DNA of 64,000 nucleotides from Roseovarius sp. MMSF_3350 (GTDB lineage: Bacteria > Pseudomonadota > Alphaproteobacteria > Rhodobacterales > Rhodobacteraceae). Made by a program: the position numbers and the translations under genes. The DNA is taken from contig NZ_JASHIZ010000001.1 of assembly GCF_030733425.1 (NCBI RefSeq), positions 310,001 to 374,000 on the forward strand, given 5' to 3'. Below the pieces are notes generated by a model. It was given only the letters and a program-made list of their open reading frames with translations. It was not told the origin of the DNA and ran no database searches. Shown piece after piece: positions 36,946 to 47,841 of the stretch (its first letter is position 1; the number at the start of each line of letters is the position of its first letter).

Positions 36946-39903
36946 TTATCCTTCGATCGTCAGCGCGGCATCAATCAGCGCTTCTTGTTGGGCCTTGTGT
37001 TGGCTGGCAAGCCCGGTTGCGGGCGAGGCGGAGGCGGAGCGCCCGGCATAGACCGGACGGGTGTGCTTGGCCTTGATGCGTTCGAGCACCCACTCGATGT
37101 TGGGCTCGATGAAGCTCCAGGCGCCCTGGTTCTTGGGTTCTTCCTGGCACCAGACCATCTCGGCCTTCTTGAAGCGTTCCAGCTCCTTGACCATGGAGAT
37201 TGCGGGGAACGGGTAGAACTGCTCGACGCGCAGGAGATAGACATCGTCCAGCCCGCGGTTGTCGCGTTCTTCCAGAAGGTCGAAATAGACCTTGCCCGAG
37301 CACATGACGACGCGCTTGATCTTGTCGTCGGATTTCAGCTTGAGCTCGGAATTGCCGTATTGGGCATCGTCCCAGAGCACGCGGTGAAAGCTGCTGCCGG
37401 TGGTGAATTCCTCGGCCTTGGAGACGCACAGCTTGTGGCGCAGAAGCGATTTCGGCGTCATCAGGATGAGCGGCTTGCGGTAGGTGCGGTGCAGCTGCCG
37501 GCGCAGGATGTGGAAATAGTTCGCCGGGGTCGAGCAGTTGGCGACGATCCAGTTGTCTTGTCCGCACATCTGCAGGAAGCGTTCGAGGCGTGCGGAGGAG
37601 TGTTCCGGGCCTTGCCCTTCGTAGCCGTGGGGCAGCAGGCAGACGAGGCCGGACATGCGGAGCCACTTGGATTCGCCTGAGCTGATGAACTGGTCGAACA
37701 TGATCTGGGCGCCGTTGGCGAAGTCGCCGAACTGGGCCTCCCACAAGGTGAGCGCGTTGGGCTCGGACAGGGTGTAGCCATACTCAAACCCCAACACGGC
37801 GTATTCCGAGAGCATCGAGTCGATGACCTCGTACTGCGCCTGGCCTTCGCGGATGTGGTTGAGCGGATAGTAGCGTTCTTCCGAATCCTGGTCGATCAGG
37901 CCGGAGTGCCGCTGGCTGAAGGTGCCGCGGGTGCTGTCCTGGCCAGACAGGCGCACGCGGTAGCCCTCGGTCAGGAGCGAGCCGAACGCCAGCGCCTCGG
38001 CGGTGGCCCAATCGAAGCCTTCGCCGGTTTCGAACATCCTGGCCTTGGTTTCCAGGAGCCGTGACACGGTCTTGTGCAGCGGCGTGCCCTCGGGAGGGGT
38101 GGTCAGGGCGCGGCCGATTTCGGCCATGGTCTTTTTCTTGATGGCGGTTTCGCCGCGCTGGTAATCCTCGTCCTTGCTGTCGAGATGGGACCACTTGCCG
38201 TCCAGCCAGTCGGCCTTGTTCGGGCGGTATTCCTTGCCGGCTTCGAACTCGTCGGCGAGGTAGGACTGGAACGCGGCCTTCATGTCGTCGATCTCGCCCT
38301 CGGGGATGAGGCCGTCCTTTACCAGCCGCTCGGTGTAGAGCGACAGCGTGGTCTTCTGCGACTTGATCTTCTTGTACATGATCGGGTTGGTGAACATCGG
38401 CTCGTCGCCTTCGTTGTGACCGAAGCGGCGGTAGCAGATGATGTCGATCACCACGTCCTTGCGGAACTTCTGGCGGAACTCGGTGGCGACCTTGGCGGCG
38501 TGCACCACGGCCTCGGGGTCGTCGCCGTTGACGTGGAAGATGGGCGCCTCGACCATCAGGGCGATATCCGTGGGATAGGGCGAGGAGCGCGAGAAGTGCG
38601 GCGCAGTGGTGAAACCGATCTGGTTGTTCACCACAAGGTGCATGGTGCCGCCGGTCTTGTGGCCCTTCAGCCCCGAGAGGCCAAAGCATTCGGCCACGAC
38701 GCCCTGTCCGGCAAAGGCCGCGTCGCCATGCAGCAGGAGCGGCATGACCGCGGTGCGCTCGCGGTCGGCCAGTTGATCCTGCTTGGCGCGGGATTTGCCC
38801 AGCACGACGGGGTTCACGGCCTCGAGGTGGCTTGGGTTGGCCGTGAGCGACAGGTGCACGGTGTTGCCGTCGAATTCGCGGTCCGAGGAGGCGCCGAGAT
38901 GGTATTTCACGTCGCCCGAGCCGTCCACGTCCTCGGGCTTGAACGAGCCGCCCTGGAATTCGTTGAAGATGGCGCGGTAGGGTTTGCCCATCACGTTGGC
39001 CAGCACCGACAGGCGGCCGCGGTGGGGCATGCCGATGACGATCTCCTTCAGGCCCAGCTGTCCGCCGCGCTTGATGATCTGTTCCATGGCCGGAATCAGC
39101 GCCTCGCCCCCGTCGAGGCCAAAGCGCTTGGTGCCCATGTATTTCACGTGCAGGTATTTCTCGAAGCCCTCGGCCTCGACCAGCTTGTTCAGGATCGCCT
39201 TGCGGCCTTCGCGGGTAAAGGTGATTTCCTTGTCGTAGCCCTCGATGCGCTCTTTCAGCCAGGCGCTCTCTTCGGGGTCGGAGATGTGCATGTATTGCAG
39301 GGCGAAGGTGCCACAATAGGTGCGTTTGACGATGGCGAGGATCTCGCGGATCGAGGCAACCTGCAGGCCCAGCACGTTGTCGATGAAGATGGGCCGGTCC
39401 ATGTCGGCATCGGTGAAGCCGTAGGATTTCGGATCAAGCTCGGGGCGGTCGGGGCTTTCGCGCAGGCCCAGCGGGTCGAGATCGGCGGCCAAGTGGCCGC
39501 GGATGCGGTAGGCGCGGATCAGCATGAGGGCGCGGACGGAGTCGAGCACGGCGCGTTTCACCGCGTCGTCTGAGACCTCGACCCCCTTCTCGGCGGCCTT
39601 CGACTTGATCTTGTCGCCGGCTTGTCGCGCCTCGATTTCGGTCGGGTAGTCGCCGGTCAGCGCGCTGGTCAGATCATCGGCGGGCTGCGGCGGCCAGTCG
39701 GGGCGCGCCCAGCTTGGCCCGGCGGCCTCTTTCTTGACGTCCGTATCCCCGTCGCCCAGTTCCCGGAAGAAGGCCTGCCAGGCCTCGTCGACCGCATTGG
39801 GGTCGTTGGCGTATCGCGCGTAAAGCTGTTCGAGATACTCCGCGTTGTGCCCCTGCATGAAACTGGAGGCGTGGAACTGGTCGTTGGGGGATTGGTCGGT
39901 CAT
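36946..39903 (-). CDS. sucA: 2-oxoglutarate dehydrogenase E1
   Basis: Thiamine-diphosphate enzyme that decarboxylates 2-oxoglutarate and hands the succinyl group to SucB lipoyl arms. At 985 residues it has the normal size. It contains the N-terminal SFMQGHNAEYLEQLYARYANDP segment that docks on E2, IRAYRIRGHLAADLDPLG, the cofactor region HGDAAFAGQGVVAE then MHLVVNNQIGFTT, and the C-terminal pyrimidine-binding domain beginning near FSQRHSGLIDQ. The gene is separated from sucD by a palindromic repeat. Confidence 0.98.
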   Translation of the reverse strand: MTDQSPNDQFHASSFMQGHNAEYLEQLYARYANDPNAVDEAWQAFFRELGDGDTDVKKEAAGPSWARPDWPPQPADDLTSALTGDYPTEIEARQAGDKIKSKAAEKGVEVSDDAVKRAVLDSVRALMLIRAYRIRGHLAADLDPLGLRESPDRPELDPKSYGFTDADMDRPIFIDNVLGLQVASIREILAIVKRTYCGTFALQYMHISDPEESAWLKERIEGYDKEITFTREGRKAILNKLVEAEGFEKYLHVKYMGTKRFGLDGGEALIPAMEQIIKRGGQLGLKEIVIGMPHRGRLSVLANVMGKPYRAIFNEFQGGSFKPEDVDGSGDVKYHLGASSDREFDGNTVHLSLTANPSHLEAVNPVVLGKSRAKQDQLADRERTAVMPLLLHGDAAFAGQGVVAECFGLSGLKGHKTGGTMHLVVNNQIGFTTAPHFSRSSPYPTDIALMVEAPIFHVNGDDPEAVVHAAKVATEFRQKFRKDVVIDIICYRRFGHNEGDEPMFTNPIMYKKIKSQKTTLSLYTERLVKDGLIPEGEIDDMKAAFQSYLADEFEAGKEYRPNKADWLDGKWSHLDSKDEDYQRGETAIKKKTMAEIGRALTTPPEGTPLHKTVSRLLETKARMFETGEGFDWATAEALAFGSLLTEGYRVRLSGQDSTRGTFSQRHSGLIDQDSEERYYPLNHIREGQAQYEVIDSMLSEYAVLGFEYGYTLSEPNALTLWEAQFGDFANGAQIMFDQFISSGESKWLRMSGLVCLLPHGYEGQGPEHSSARLERFLQMCGQDNWIVANCSTPANYFHILRRQLHRTYRKPLILMTPKSLLRHKLCVSKAEEFTTGSSFHRVLWDDAQYGNSELKLKSDDKIKRVVMCSGKVYFDLLEERDNRGLDDVYLLRVEQFYPFPAISMVKELERFKKAEMVWCQEEPKNQGAWSFIEPNIEWVLERIKAKHTRPVYAGRSASASPATGLASQHKAQQEALIDAALTIEG

Positions 39904-39927
39904 CTCAGGCTCCCTCGTTGGGGTTGA

Positions 39928-39992
39928 CCGTAGGGCGGGATTTCATCCCGCCGCTGCGGAAGGGCGGGTGGGGTGCAACCCCACCCTACGGG
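39928..39992. repeat. Two palindromic CGTAGGG repeats between sucD and sucA
   Basis: CGTAGGGCGGGATTTCATCC-CGCC (39929-39952) and GGGTGGGGTGCAACCCCACC-CTACG (39967-39991) are each self-complementary. They fill the gap between the sucD stop and sucA start and may act as an intercistronic processing or stabilising structure. Confidence 0.65.
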
Positions 39993-40877
<885 letters not shown>

Positions 40878-40906
40878 TGTGGCGTCTCCTTCCTTGATGA
40901 TCTCTT

Positions 40907-40957
40907 CCCCGGCAACCGGGGTCTTGTTGGTCTTGGCGCGGGGTTCAGCCCCCGCGC
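40907..40957 (-). promoter_or_regulatory. Two hairpins upstream of sucD
   Basis: CCCCGG-CAA-CCGGGG (40907-40921) and GCGCGGGG with a six-base loop to CCCCGCGC (40936-40957) lie between the lipoprotein gene and sucD. No U-tract follows either. They may adjust the sucC:sucD ratio by processing or partial termination, or they may simply be the lipoprotein transcript end with a sucD promoter downstream. Confidence 0.45.
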
Positions 40958-40975
40958 GAGGATATCTTCGGGGCC

Positions 40976-41524
40976 TCAGATGCCCGTGGCATAGCCGAGG
41001 TCATAGGCGGTCACGGTGCGGCCCGGCGTGTCGCGGATCACCAGGATCATGTTGCCCTTGGCGCCCAGGTTGTAGACGCGCGCGGGCGGGGTGATCCGAT
41101 CGGTCATGCGCGGCGCGCCGAAGCGTTCGGTCATGGCCTGTTCCAGCGTGTAGACATTGCCCGGGAACCGCGCGCTGACGGCACAGAAGGTGCGGCCCTC
41201 TGGCGTGCGGGTGACGGCGGCGGAAACGGCCTCGGTGGGCGAGAAGTTGCGCCCGCCCTCCTCGACCGTCAGGCCCTCGGCCACCATGCGCGCCCTGGCC
41301 CCGGCAAAATCGGGTCGGGTCGGGCCGCAGATGCTGTCGTTGAGCGTGATCACGCGGTCGAGGCTGACCGGGTCGGTGTCGGAGCGCGAGATCCCGTCGC
41401 CGCCGGTTCCGCAGGCGGCAAGCAGGAGCGTTGCGGCCAGCAGGCCGGCCTTGGCTGCCGCGCGCGCGGATCTGCGGGCGCGCGCGTGTGGCAACGCCCG
41501 GGAATTTGCTGAAGGGGTGTTCAC
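40976..41524 (-). CDS. Putative lipoprotein in the suc cluster
   Basis: A 182-residue protein with a positively charged start, a hydrophobic run and the lipobox LLAAC (lipidated Cys38). The mature part has two cysteines (DSICGPTR and TFCAVSA) and ends in the strand-rich [12 protein letters not shown]. No family recognised. The GTG at 41524 is chosen: a AAGGCGG/GAAG ribosome site precedes it, and its GTGA overlaps the remnant of a sucC-like stop, showing the original coupling. An in-frame GTG at 41560 is possible. Confidence 0.6.
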   Translation of the reverse strand: MNTPSANSRALPHARARRSARAAAKAGLLAATLLLAACGTGGDGISRSDTDPVSLDRVITLNDSICGPTRPDFAGARARMVAEGLTVEEGGRNFSPTEAVSAAVTRTPEGRTFCAVSARFPGNVYTLEQAMTERFGAPRMTDRITPPARVYNLGAKGNMILVIRDTPGRTVTAYDLGYATGI

Positions 41525-41547
41525 CTCTTCACCGCCTTGAGGATTTT
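41521..41547 (-). repeat. Duplicated sucC 3' terminus, distal copy
   Basis: Matches the true sucC 3' end (41929-41955) in 24 of 27 positions. Read in the sucC frame on the minus strand it encodes KILKAVKR and a stop, next to KIVKAVKG in the intact gene. Confidence 0.75.
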
Positions 41548-41563
41548 CGAGGACGGCCACTTA

Positions 41564-41932
41564 TTAGGCTCCTCGCAGCGGTTTGTATTTTTCGGGTGTT
41601 CTCGAAGTTCTTCCATCGGTCCAACGGTAACCAAAACCGGACTTGATTTTGGTCAAATCATCGCCGTCGTGGAATTCGTCTTCCGCATTGATCTGATGGA
41701 AGATGAACAAGCTGTCACTTGAACCGTCCGAAGCTGTTCCTCGCTCATAGAGAACGATAGCTGAACCAGTTTCTTCAAGCGCGGTTGCAAAATCAATCGC
41801 GTCTTTTCTCTGTTCGAACGGACGGCTAGCCCAATCTGACCTCTTCAGGCCTGGATCTAGCCAATCCGGTCCCACCCAATCGACCCAGAATGGGTACTCC
41901 AGCCAACTTCTTGCTTTTACAGGCATTTTCAT
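41564..41932 (-). CDS. Low-GC inserted gene of unknown function
   Basis: A 122-residue acidic, aromatic-rich soluble protein (starts [20 protein letters not shown], includes [22 protein letters not shown]). No signal peptide, membrane segment or recognised family. Its base composition is clearly lower in GC than neighbours and it uses A/T-ending codons rarely seen in them. The ATG overlaps the sucC stop as ATGA and it ends in tandem TAA stops. It is bracketed by 27-bp direct repeats of the sucC terminus, so it looks acquired by transfer. Confidence 0.65.
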   Translation of the reverse strand: MKMPVKARSWLEYPFWVDWVGPDWLDPGLKRSDWASRPFEQRKDAIDFATALEETGSAIVLYERGTASDGSSDSLFIFHQINAEDEFHDGDDLTKIKSGFGYRWTDGRTSRTPEKYKPLRGA

Positions 41933-41955
41933 CCCTTCACCGCCTTGACGATTTT
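41929..41955 (-). repeat. sucC 3' terminus, proximal copy of the direct repeat
   Basis: End of the functional sucC frame, encoding KIVKAVKG and the stop. Forms a direct repeat with 41521-41547 that flanks the low-GC gene. Confidence 0.75.
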
Positions 41956-43122
41956 CTGGGCGCCGTCCTTGAGGTCGTCGGCGGCGATCACGTCAACGTC
42001 GGAGTTGTTGATGATCTCCTTGCCCTTCTCGACATTGGTGCCCTCGAGCCGGACGACGAGCGGCACTTTCAGGCCCACTTCCTTGACGGCCGCGACCACG
42101 CCCTCGGCGATCACGTCGCAGCGCATGATGCCGCCGAAGATGTTCACCAGGATGCCCTTCACCTGCGGGTCGGAGGTGATGATCTTGAAGGCTTCCGTCA
42201 CCTTGTCCTTGGTGGCCCCCCCGCCCACGTCGAGGAAGTTGGCCGGTTCCGCGCCGTAGAGCTTGATGATGTCCATCGTCGCCATGGCCAGGCCCGCGCC
42301 GTTGACCATGCAGCCGATCTCGCCGTCGAGCGCGATGTAGTTGAGGTCGTACTTCGACGCCTCCAGCTCCTTGGGGTCTTCCTCGGTGGTGTCGCGCAGC
42401 TCGGCGATGTCCGCGTGGCGGTAGACCGCGTTGGAGTCAAAGCCCATCTTGGCGTCGAGGCACTTGAGCTCGCCGCCCTCGGTGAGGATCAGCGGGTTGA
42501 TCTCGAGCATCTCCATGTCCTTTTCCAGGAACATCTTGTAGAGCGTGCCCATCAGCTTGACGCATTGCTTGACCGCCGCGCCCTCGAGCTCGAGCATGAA
42601 GGCGATGCGGCGGCCATGAAAGGGCTGATAGCCGGTGGCCGGATCGACGCTCAGGCTGAGGATCTTCTCGGGCGTCTTTTCGGCCACTTCCTCGATGTCC
42701 ATGCCGCCCTCGGTGGAGGCGACGAAGCTGACGCGGGACGTCACCCGGTCGACCAGAAGGGCGAGGTAGAACTCCTTGGCGATGGCGGCGCCTTCCTCGA
42801 TATAGATGCGGCCCACCTGCTTGCCGGCCTCGCCGGTCTGCTTGGTCACCAGGGTACGGCCCAGCATCTTCTTGGCTTCCTCGGCGGCCTCGGAGACCGA
42901 CTTGGTGATGCGCACGCCGCCCTTGTCGCCGGCGCCTTCCTCCTTGAAGGTGCCCTTGCCGCGGCCGCCCGCATGAATCTGCGCCTTGACCACCCAGACG
43001 GGGCCGTCAAGCTCACCCGCCGCCGTCTTCGCCTCTTCCGCGCGCAACACGACACGCCCGTCCGAAACAGGCGCCCCGTAAGAGCGCAGCAAGGCCTTCG
43101 CCTGGTATTCATGGATGTTCAT
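41929..43122 (-). CDS. sucC: Succinate-CoA ligase, beta subunit
   Basis: ATP-grasp subunit of succinyl-CoA synthetase, 397 residues as expected. Recognisable parts are [30 protein letters not shown], the nucleotide region around [24 protein letters not shown] and [17 protein letters not shown]. The start MNIHEYQ is fixed by the family; the longer frame upstream runs into the operator region. It is the first gene after the mdh terminator, with its own promoter implied by the 264-base gap holding a double palindrome. Confidence 0.97.
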   Translation of the reverse strand: MNIHEYQAKALLRSYGAPVSDGRVVLRAEEAKTAAGELDGPVWVVKAQIHAGGRGKGTFKEEGAGDKGGVRITKSVSEAAEEAKKMLGRTLVTKQTGEAGKQVGRIYIEEGAAIAKEFYLALLVDRVTSRVSFVASTEGGMDIEEVAEKTPEKILSLSVDPATGYQPFHGRRIAFMLELEGAAVKQCVKLMGTLYKMFLEKDMEMLEINPLILTEGGELKCLDAKMGFDSNAVYRHADIAELRDTTEEDPKELEASKYDLNYIALDGEIGCMVNGAGLAMATMDIIKLYGAEPANFLDVGGGATKDKVTEAFKIITSDPQVKGILVNIFGGIMRCDVIAEGVVAAVKEVGLKVPLVVRLEGTNVEKGKEIINNSDVDVIAADDLKDGAQKIVKAVKG

Positions 43123-43231
43123 GCGGATTTCCCATCTTTCTGTACGTTTGCATCTGGTATAGCCATAGGATGAAGCGGGACTTAACCCCTTTCGTGACAT
43201 GGCCCGCGTTTTGCGGCGAATTTCCGCCATT

Positions 43232-43262
43232 TGTGATCACACGATTTTGCGCTGTGATCACA
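43232..43262. promoter_or_regulatory. Double TGTGATCACA operator upstream of sucC
   Basis: Two perfect 10-bp palindromes TGTGATCACA (43232-43241 and 43253-43262), centre to centre 21 bases, about 110 bases before the sucC ATG. The same paired arrangement lies upstream of sdhC. The spacing of two helical turns suggests cooperative binding of a dimeric regulator; the regulator is not identified. Confidence 0.7.
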
Positions 43263-43326
43263 AAACAGGGCGTTGATATGCATGACGAATCGAAACGCTG
43301 GCGGTGTCAGCCCGCGGTCTGCCGAA

Positions 43327-43361
43327 ACAAAAAACGCGCGGGCCGATCCGGACCGCGCGTT
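43327..43361 (-). terminator. Rho-independent terminator of mdh
   Basis: On the minus strand a nine-base-pair stem AACGCGCGG/CCGCGCGTT with an inner GC-rich loop is followed by TTTTTTG. It lies 26 bases after the mdh stop and separates mdh from the sucC transcript. Confidence 0.85.
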
Positions 43362-43386
43362 CTGATTGCAGGCTATGGGCCGGAGT

Positions 43387-44493
<1,107 letters not shown>

Positions 44494-44566
44494 TTAGGGT
44501 GCGCGCCTTGATGGCGGCGGGGCGCATCGAATTGGTTGCCCCCGGGGCTGCGGCGGCGAATCTGCT

Positions 44567-44590
44567 GCGCGGGCGGCGCACCGCCCGCGC
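44567..44590 (-). terminator. Perfect 10-bp hairpin after the small secreted protein gene
   Basis: GCGCGGGCGG-CGCA-CCGCCCGCGC, four bases beyond the stop of the 100-residue gene. No U-run follows, so it is a termination or 3'-end-protection candidate only. Confidence 0.5.
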
Positions 44591-44594
44591 GGTG

Positions 44595-44897
44595 TCAGGC
44601 GTCGTCGCCATCGACAGGCAGCACCTCGTCCAGTTCCTCGAAGGACTGGCCGCTGGCGACAAGGCAGGTCACGCCATGCACCGAGGTGACGGTGATCGTC
44701 CAGGTGCCGGTCTCGGACGAGGCGAACACCTCGATCACCGCGTTGTTGGCGCCAAGGCCCATGGATTGCCGCGACTCGCCATACTTGGAGGCGAGCCGGT
44801 CGACGACCGCATCGCGGGGCGCGCAGTTCGCGGCGAAGGCGGGACCGGACAGACCCGTGGCCACGAGCGTGGCAATCATCATCAGTGTGGTCTTCAT
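44595..44897 (-). CDS. Small secreted protein of unknown function
   Basis: A 100-residue protein with a signal peptide (MKTTLMMIATLVATGLSGPAFAAN, cleavage after AFA). The mature part has two cysteines (NCAPRD and GVTCLVAS) and ends in acidic ELDEVLPVDGDDA. No family recognised. It is divergent from mcl2 with 218 bases between the start codons. Confidence 0.7.
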   Translation of the reverse strand: MKTTLMMIATLVATGLSGPAFAANCAPRDAVVDRLASKYGESRQSMGLGANNAVIEVFASSETGTWTITVTSVHGVTCLVASGQSFEELDEVLPVDGDDA

Positions 44898-45115
44898 CGT
44901 CTTACCCTTTCTGCGTTGGGTCCCTGCCCTTTTTCTGGTGCAGACAGCGTGGAGGCGACCGTATCAAGCCAGGGTTAACGGACCGTTCGCAGCCGCTGGG
45001 GAGGGACGCGCGGCAGGGGGCTATTCTGCAATGCGGCGAGAAAGGTCTTGAACTTTCGTTCCAAAAATGGCGAATTCCCGCGCAAGAAAATTTCGACCAG
45101 ACAGCGGGGCACGCC

Positions 45116-45979
45116 ATGGACCTTACCACCCATCCTTACCGATCCGTCCTTTATATTCCCGGCTCGAAGGAACGGGCGCTGGACAAGGCGCGCACCCTGC
45201 CCACCGACGCGATCATCTTTGACCTGGAGGATGCCGTGGCGCCCGATGCCAAGGCCGAGGCGCGCCAGACGCTGGCGCAGGCGCTGAGCGACGGGGGCTA
45301 TGGCAACCGCGTGAAGGTCGTGCGGATCAACGCGCTGACCACCGAATGGGGGTTCGAGGATGCCCGCGTGCTGGGCGATGCGGGTGCGGACGTGATCCTG
45401 CAGCCCAAGGTGAACACCTATGCGGATGTCGACAACCTGTCGGATCTGATCGGCACCGAGATCCCGATCTGGACGATGATGGAGACGCCCGCCAGCGTGT
45501 TCAACGCCCGCGAGATCGCGGCCCACCGGCAGGTGACGGGGCTGGTGGCCGGTACGAACGACCTGACCAAGGAACTGGGATGCCGGTTTCGCGCCGACCG
45601 GATGCCGCTGCTGGCGTCGTTGCAGATGATCGTGATGGCGGCGCGAGCGGCACGGGGCGTGGTGGCGCTGGACGGTGTCTACAACCGCTTCCGCGACGGC
45701 GACGGGCTGAAGCTGGAATGCGAGCATGGCCGCGACCTGGGCTTTGACGGCAAGACGCTGATCCATCCCGACCAGATCGACATCGCCAACACGGCCTTTG
45801 CGCCCACGCAGTCCGAGATCGACATGGCGATGCGCCAGATCGAGGCCTACGAGGAAAGCAAGAAGCAGGGGCAGGGGATTGCCGTCGTGGACGGGCAGAT
45901 CGTGGAAAACCTGCATGTCGTCGCGGCGCAGCGGACGCTGGCGAAGGCCGAGGCGATTGCACAGATGGCGGCGGAGTAG
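45116..45979 (+). CDS. mcl2: (3S)-malyl-CoA thioesterase / CitE-like lyase (Mcl2 type)
   Basis: HpcH/HpaI-CitE family enzyme of 287 residues. In Rhodobacter sphaeroides the closely similar Mcl2 hydrolyses (3S)-malyl-CoA to malate in the ethylmalonyl-CoA pathway. Motifs include RSVLYIPGSKERALDKA, IIFDLEDAVAPD (metal-binding Glu/Asp), METPASVFNAREIA and GFDGKTLIHPDQI. The neighbouring mch gene supports this assignment over a citrate lyase subunit. The start is at MDLTTHPYRSVLY. Confidence 0.85.
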   Translation: MDLTTHPYRSVLYIPGSKERALDKARTLPTDAIIFDLEDAVAPDAKAEARQTLAQALSDGGYGNRVKVVRINALTTEWGFEDARVLGDAGADVILQPKVNTYADVDNLSDLIGTEIPIWTMMETPASVFNAREIAAHRQVTGLVAGTNDLTKELGCRFRADRMPLLASLQMIVMAARAARGVVALDGVYNRFRDGDGLKLECEHGRDLGFDGKTLIHPDQIDIANTAFAPTQSEIDMAMRQIEAYEESKKQGQGIAVVDGQIVENLHVVAAQRTLAKAEAIAQMAAE

Positions 45980-45982
45980 ATC

Positions 45983-46528
45983 ATGGGATTGCTGATCGCA
46001 GGCGTGCTGCTTTGGTCCGGGACGCATCTGTTCAAACGGATCGCGCCGGGGCCGAGGGCGGCGATGGGCAACGCGGGCAAGGCGGTGATCGCCGTGGTGC
46101 TGCTGGTCAGCATCTGGATGATGACCAAGGGCTACCAGGCCGCCGATGGCGCGTTTTTCTGGGGGCGGCACCCGGCAACGGTGGGGATCAACAACCTGTT
46201 GATGCTGCTGTCGGTCTACATGTTCGCCGCCGCTGGCATGAAAACCGCGCTGGCGCGCAGGATGCGGCATCCGATGCTGGGCGCGGTCAAGGTCTGGGCG
46301 CTGGCGCACCTGTTGGTGAACGGGGATGTGCCGTCGTTCATCCTGTTCGGCGGGCTGCTGGCCTGGGCGGTGATCGAAATGATCGTGATCAACAAGGCGC
46401 AGCCGGAATGGGTGCGCCCCGACCCGGCGCCGAAATCCAAGGAAATCGCCGCGGTGGCGGGCAGTGTCGTGGTCTACGGCCTGATCGTGGCCGTGCATTA
46501 CTGGCTGGGCTATCCGGTGTTTGGGTGA
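45983..46528 (+). CDS. NnrU family membrane protein
   Basis: A 181-residue integral membrane protein with about five hydrophobic segments, the NnrU signature GTHLFKRIAPGPRAAMG at the N terminus and HLLVNGDVPSFILFGGLLAWA centrally. NnrU was first linked to nitric oxide metabolism, but family members are widespread and may belong with heme or cofactor chemistry. It starts three bases after mcl2, so co-expression is clear. Confidence 0.88.
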   Translation: MGLLIAGVLLWSGTHLFKRIAPGPRAAMGNAGKAVIAVVLLVSIWMMTKGYQAADGAFFWGRHPATVGINNLLMLLSVYMFAAAGMKTALARRMRHPMLGAVKVWALAHLLVNGDVPSFILFGGLLAWAVIEMIVINKAQPEWVRPDPAPKSKEIAAVAGSVVVYGLIVAVHYWLGYPVFG

Positions 46529-46532
46529 ACAT

Positions 46533-46736
46533 ATGAAACTTTATCGATTCCTGTCGGCCGATGACACGTCGGCCTTTTGCCACAAGGTGACCGACGCGCT
46601 GAACAAGGGGTGGGAGCTCTATGGCAGCCCGACCTATGCGTTCGACGCGGCCAATGGCGTGATGCGGTGCGGGCAGGCCGTGGTGAAAGAGGCCGAGGGC
46701 ACCTATACGCCCGACACCAAGCTGGGAGAGCAGTGA
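46533..46736 (+). CDS. DUF1737 protein
   Basis: A 67-residue soluble protein beginning MKLYRFLSADDTSAFCHKVT with the DUF1737 hallmark LNKGWELYGSPTYAFD. Function unknown. The ATG lies four bases after the nnrU stop, and the gene ends two bases before mch, so all four genes are one operon. Confidence 0.85.
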   Translation: MKLYRFLSADDTSAFCHKVTDALNKGWELYGSPTYAFDAANGVMRCGQAVVKEAEGTYTPDTKLGEQ

Positions 46737-46738
46737 GC

Positions 46739-47770
46739 ATGGCCAAGACCAATGCGGGGCGGTTCTTCGAGGATTACAGCGTCGGTGACGTGATCCCGCA
46801 TGCGGTGCCGCGCACCGTGTCGGGGGGCGAGCGGGCGCTTTACCATGCGCTTTATCCGGCGCGCCACGCGCTTTATTCCTCGGACGCGTTCGCGCGGGCG
46901 TGTGGCCTGCCTGAAAGCCCGATAGACGATCTGGCGGCGTTTCACATCGTCTTCGGCAAGAGCGTGCCGGACATCTCGCTGAACGCGGTGGCGAATTTGG
47001 GCTATGCCGAGGCGCGGTGGCTGCGGCCGGTCTATGCGGGCGATACGCTGCGCTCGGAGTCCGAGGTGATCGGGGTCAAGCAGACCTCCAGCGGCAAGAC
47101 CGGGATCGTCTGGGTGCGGACCACGGGCCTGAACCAGAAGGACGAGCCGGTGTTGCAGTTCGTCCGCTGGGTGATGGTGCGCAAAAAGGACGTGGATGCG
47201 CCCGCGCCCGAGCCCGTGGTGCCGGAGACCGCGCCGCATGTGGCGGCGGAGGATCTGGTTGTTCCAGCGGGGCTGGATTTCTCGGAATACGACCTGACGC
47301 TGGCGGGCGAGCCGCATCGCTGGGGCGATTACGAGGTCGGCGAGACGATCGACCATGTCGATGGCGTGACCATCGAGGAAGCCGAGCACATGATGGCGAC
47401 GCGCCTGTGGCAGAACACCTCGAAGACGCATTTCGACGCGACCCAGCGCGAGGACGGCAAGCGGCTGATCTATGGCGGGCACGTGATTTCGATGGCGCGC
47501 GCGCTGAGCTTCAACGGGCTGGCCAATGCGCAGATGATCGCGGCGATCAACGCGGGCAGTCACGTGAACCCGTGCTTTGCCGGGGATACCGTCAGGGCAT
47601 GGTCCGAGGTGCTGGACCGAGCCGAGACCGACGCGCCGGGTGTGGGCGCGCTGCGGCTGCGGCTGGTGGCGACCAAGGGTGGCGAGGCGTTCGGCCTGCG
47701 CGGCGAGGACGGCAAGTACCTGCGCCATGTGTTGCTGGACCTGGATTACTGGGCGCTGATGCCGATCTGA
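46739..47770 (+). CDS. mch: Mesaconyl-CoA hydratase
   Basis: Double-hotdog MaoC-type hydratase, 343 residues, the same length as the Rhodobacter enzyme that converts mesaconyl-CoA to beta-methylmalyl-CoA in the ethylmalonyl-CoA pathway. Strong matches are GRFFEDYSVGDVIPHAVPRT, VSGGERALYHALYPARHALY, FHIVFGKSVPDISLNAVANL, and the second domain HFDATQREDGKRLIYGGHVIS. The ATG at 46739 follows a GGGAGAG ribosome site inside the previous gene's end. Confidence 0.94.
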   Translation: MAKTNAGRFFEDYSVGDVIPHAVPRTVSGGERALYHALYPARHALYSSDAFARACGLPESPIDDLAAFHIVFGKSVPDISLNAVANLGYAEARWLRPVYAGDTLRSESEVIGVKQTSSGKTGIVWVRTTGLNQKDEPVLQFVRWVMVRKKDVDAPAPEPVVPETAPHVAAEDLVVPAGLDFSEYDLTLAGEPHRWGDYEVGETIDHVDGVTIEEAEHMMATRLWQNTSKTHFDATQREDGKRLIYGGHVISMARALSFNGLANAQMIAAINAGSHVNPCFAGDTVRAWSEVLDRAETDAPGVGALRLRLVATKGGEAFGLRGEDGKYLRHVLLDLDYWALMPI

Positions 47771-47841
47771 GGCATGGGTGGCGTTTTCGCTTTGTTAACA
47801 GGTGGTCTGTAACCTTCGGTCCTGTGCGAAAGGAGGTTGCC

